Part shown: positions 62,515-64,000 of the stretch, in pieces | Position numbering within the stretch: position 1 is the stretch's first letter | Layout: every line of letters starts with the position of its first letter | NCBI RefSeq assembly: GCF_050586465.1 | Contig: NZ_JBOCEG010000004.1 | Coordinates: 124,001-188,000, forward strand | DNA from: CAJXYS01 sp913063035 | Lineage (GTDB): Bacteria; Pseudomonadota; Alphaproteobacteria; Rhodobacterales; Rhodobacteraceae | DNA length: 64,000 bases | Direction: 5' to 3' | Made by a program: the position numbers and the translations under genes | Notes under the pieces: generated by a model | What the model was told of the DNA's origin: nothing | What the model saw: only the letters and a program-made list of their open reading frames with translations | Databases searched by the model: none

Positions 62515-63539
62515 GTCGGGCGCGCTCCTCGCTTGCTCGGGGGCGCCGGCCGGGCGGCGCGGAAGATCTTGTAGGCGGGGGTCTCCGCGACGGTTTCAAC
62601 CTCGCGGAAGGCGGCCTCCAAGGTCCGTTCATAGGGCAGTTGGCGGTTTGCCACCATCCAGAACTGTCCGCCGGGCTTCAGGATCGCGGCGGCGGTGCGG
62701 ATGAAGGCCTGGCCGAGCGACGCGTCGGCGGCGCGGCCGGTGTGGAAGGGCGGGTTCGAGATCACCGCGTCATAGACGGCGCCCGGCCGCCAGCTTGTCG
62801 CGTCCTCCCATAGGAAATGGGCGCGCGGGTCGGTGATGTTGGCCCGCGCGGATTCGAGCGCGGCGTGTTCGGCCTCGACCAGGTCCAGCTGGGTCACGGC
62901 CTCAAGGGCAAGCAGGCGATGCGAGAGATACCCCCAGCCGGCGCCCAGGTCGGCAACCCGCCCCTTCAGCGCGTCGGGCAGATGGTCGGCCAGCAGGACC
63001 GAGCCCGGATCCGCGCCGTCGGACGAGAAAATCCCCGGCCGCGTCACGAAACCGCCTGCGCCGGGGCGCGCGGCCGCCGCCGCCGCCCAGCCGGCCACGG
63101 TCCCGGGCAGGGTTTCGGGACGGCGCAGCGTGAAAAGCTTGCCATGCGCCTTGGACACCACGTCCTCGACGCCGAGTGCCCGCTTGCAGGCTTTCAGCAG
63201 CGCCTCGGCGCCTTCCGTCTTCTGGGCATCGACGGCGACCAGCCCGCCGGGCTGGGTCTCGGCCAGGGCGTCGGCGATCAGGCCGAGCGTCTCTTCCTTG
63301 CTGCGGGTCGCCGCGACCAGCACGGCGGCATAGGGGCCTTCGGCGGTGACGCTGCAGTCGAGCCCCCGCGCGGCCAGGGCCCTGTAATGCGGGCAGAACC
63401 CCTGGACGATGTGCAGCCGTTCGGCCGGGAAGGCCGTCAGGTCATGGTCGGGACGGACCCGGAACAGGCCGATCCGCCCCTGTGCCGGCAGCGGCAGGGC
63501 CCCGGTCTCGACGGCGAGGGAGAGACGCGATGCGGCCAT
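62511..63539 (-). CDS. rsmC: RsmC-like 16S rRNA (guanine-N2)-methyltransferase
   Basis: The 342-residue protein has two methyltransferase-like halves; the C-terminal half holds the SAM motif ADLGAGWGYLSHRLL and the catalytic NPPFHTGR. This matches RsmC/RlmG enzymes, which methylate guanine (G1207 of 16S in E. coli). The N-terminal half is degenerate, as in RsmC. Its stop overlaps the SDR start. Confidence 0.88.
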   Translation of the reverse strand: MAASRLSLAVETGALPLPAQGRIGLFRVRPDHDLTAFPAERLHIVQGFCPHYRALAARGLDCSVTAEGPYAAVLVAATRSKEETLGLIADALAETQPGGLVAVDAQKTEGAEALLKACKRALGVEDVVSKAHGKLFTLRRPETLPGTVAGWAAAAAARPGAGGFVTRPGIFSSDGADPGSVLLADHLPDALKGRVADLGAGWGYLSHRLLALEAVTQLDLVEAEHAALESARANITDPRAHFLWEDATSWRPGAVYDAVISNPPFHTGRAADASLGQAFIRTAAAILKPGGQFWMVANRQLPYERTLEAAFREVETVAETPAYKIFRAARPAPPSKRGARPT

Positions 63540-63563
63540 CGGGTGCGGGGCGGACGGGGCCGC

Positions 63564-63887
63564 CTATTCCTTTTCCATGGTGCATTGCAGCGGATGCTGG
63601 TTGCGCCGCGCGAAATCCATGACCTGGGCGACCTTGGTCTCCGCCACCTCGTAGGAGAACACGCCGACCACGGCGACGCCCTTCTTGTGGACGGTGAGCA
63701 TGATCTCGACGGCCTGGGAGTGCGACAGCCCGAAGAACCGCTCGAGAACGTGAACGACGAATTCCATCGGCGTATAGTCATCGTTCAACAGCAGAACCTT
63801 GTAGAGAGGGGGGCGCTGCGTCTTGGGCTTGGCCTTGGTGATGACCGCCGCGTCGCTTTCGCCGTCCTCTTTCTTGTCCGCCATCAT
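63564..63887 (-). CDS. clpS: ATP-dependent Clp protease adaptor ClpS
   Basis: From the ATG at 63887 the 107-residue protein carries YKVLLLNDDYTPMEFVVHVL and LTVHKKGVAVVGVFSYEVAE, the N-end-rule substrate-binding core. It delivers N-degron proteins to ClpAP. A GTG at 63920 is an alternative with a longer N-terminus. No clpA is next to it in the window; the gene leads the clpS-rsmC-SDR operon. Confidence 0.94.
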   Translation of the reverse strand: MMADKKEDGESDAAVITKAKPKTQRPPLYKVLLLNDDYTPMEFVVHVLERFFGLSHSQAVEIMLTVHKKGVAVVGVFSYEVAETKVAQVMDFARRNQHPLQCTMEKE

Positions 63888-64000
63888 GATCGGGAAGTCA
63901 CGCACGGAGTCGTCTCCCACTTTCCGGGTCCGAATCTCGACCCCACTATATATTCCTGCGGAAATCCGTGAAAAGAGGGCGCGGGTGGAAAAGCCGGGGG

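Overview
The window is a high-GC alphaproteobacterial chromosome segment, most likely Rhodobacterales (Roseobacter/Rhodobacter type). The evidence is a TrcR/DUF1013 cell-cycle regulator, a 44-residue aa3-oxidase subunit IV, a cytochrome c2 homologue, a plant/alphaproteobacterial-type glutamate-cysteine ligase, a COQ9 protein beside rpsU, and the gene orders uvrC-pgsA-moaD-moaE and pyrB-X-X-pyrC-plsY. All calls come from reading the sequence; no database search was run.

The first 22 kb is accessory and envelope-directed. Positions 1-5405 hold leftward genes: the start of a secreted S33 hydrolase, an exported SH3b protein, a YkuD L,D-transpeptidase, a double-SH3b protein, a GlsB/YeaQ-like membrane protein, a lipoprotein and a second SH3b protein that shares its C-terminal domain with the first. 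Two regulators (AraC type leftward, XRE type rightward) and a transglutaminase-like cysteine peptidase follow. From 11344 to 16110 lies a compact rightward operon of almost entirely exported or membrane proteins: a dual-specificity-phosphatase-like protein lacking its P-loop arginine, a protein with FAM20/HipA-like atypical kinase motifs, a calcineurin-like metallophosphoesterase, a DUF4956-like membrane protein and a beta-propeller protein. I read this as a candidate uncharacterised periplasmic phosphotransfer system and the most interesting part of the window. Next come a TpsB-type outer-membrane transporter with no recognisable TpsA, a proline/threonine-rich protein carrying a 49-residue tandem repeat, a small exported protein and a large S33 hydrolase.

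Positions 22-30 kb hold oxidative-stress and respiratory functions: katG divergent from oxyR, two exported c-type cytochromes (one behind an FNR/DNR-like site), an S49 peptidase, a small zinc-ribbon protein, a Ca2+/Na+ antiporter and a pteridine-reductase-like SDR. The 310-bp gap before uvrC contains two adjacent DnaA boxes and a perfect palindrome.

Positions 30-64 kb are mostly housekeeping: DNA repair (uvrC, uracil-DNA glycosylase), phospholipid synthesis (pgsA, plsY), molybdopterin (moaD, moaE, moaB), an OmpA-family protein, ubiquinone (ubiA, coq9), rsmE, gshA, pyrimidine synthesis (pyrB with a non-catalytic dihydroorotase), a NUDIX hydrolase, an RND efflux pair, a DsbD-N-like protein, YqgE, an L-threonylcarbamoyladenylate synthase, an acyl-CoA dehydrogenase, a metallo-beta-lactamase-fold hydrolase, rpsU with a clear terminator, a class IV aminotransferase, a quinone oxidoreductase, RNase T2, trcR, and a leftward clpS-rsmC-SDR operon in which the SDR has lost its catalytic lysine. 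Many of these genes overlap by 1-14 bp. I saw no tRNA, rRNA, insertion sequence, CRISPR array or prophage.
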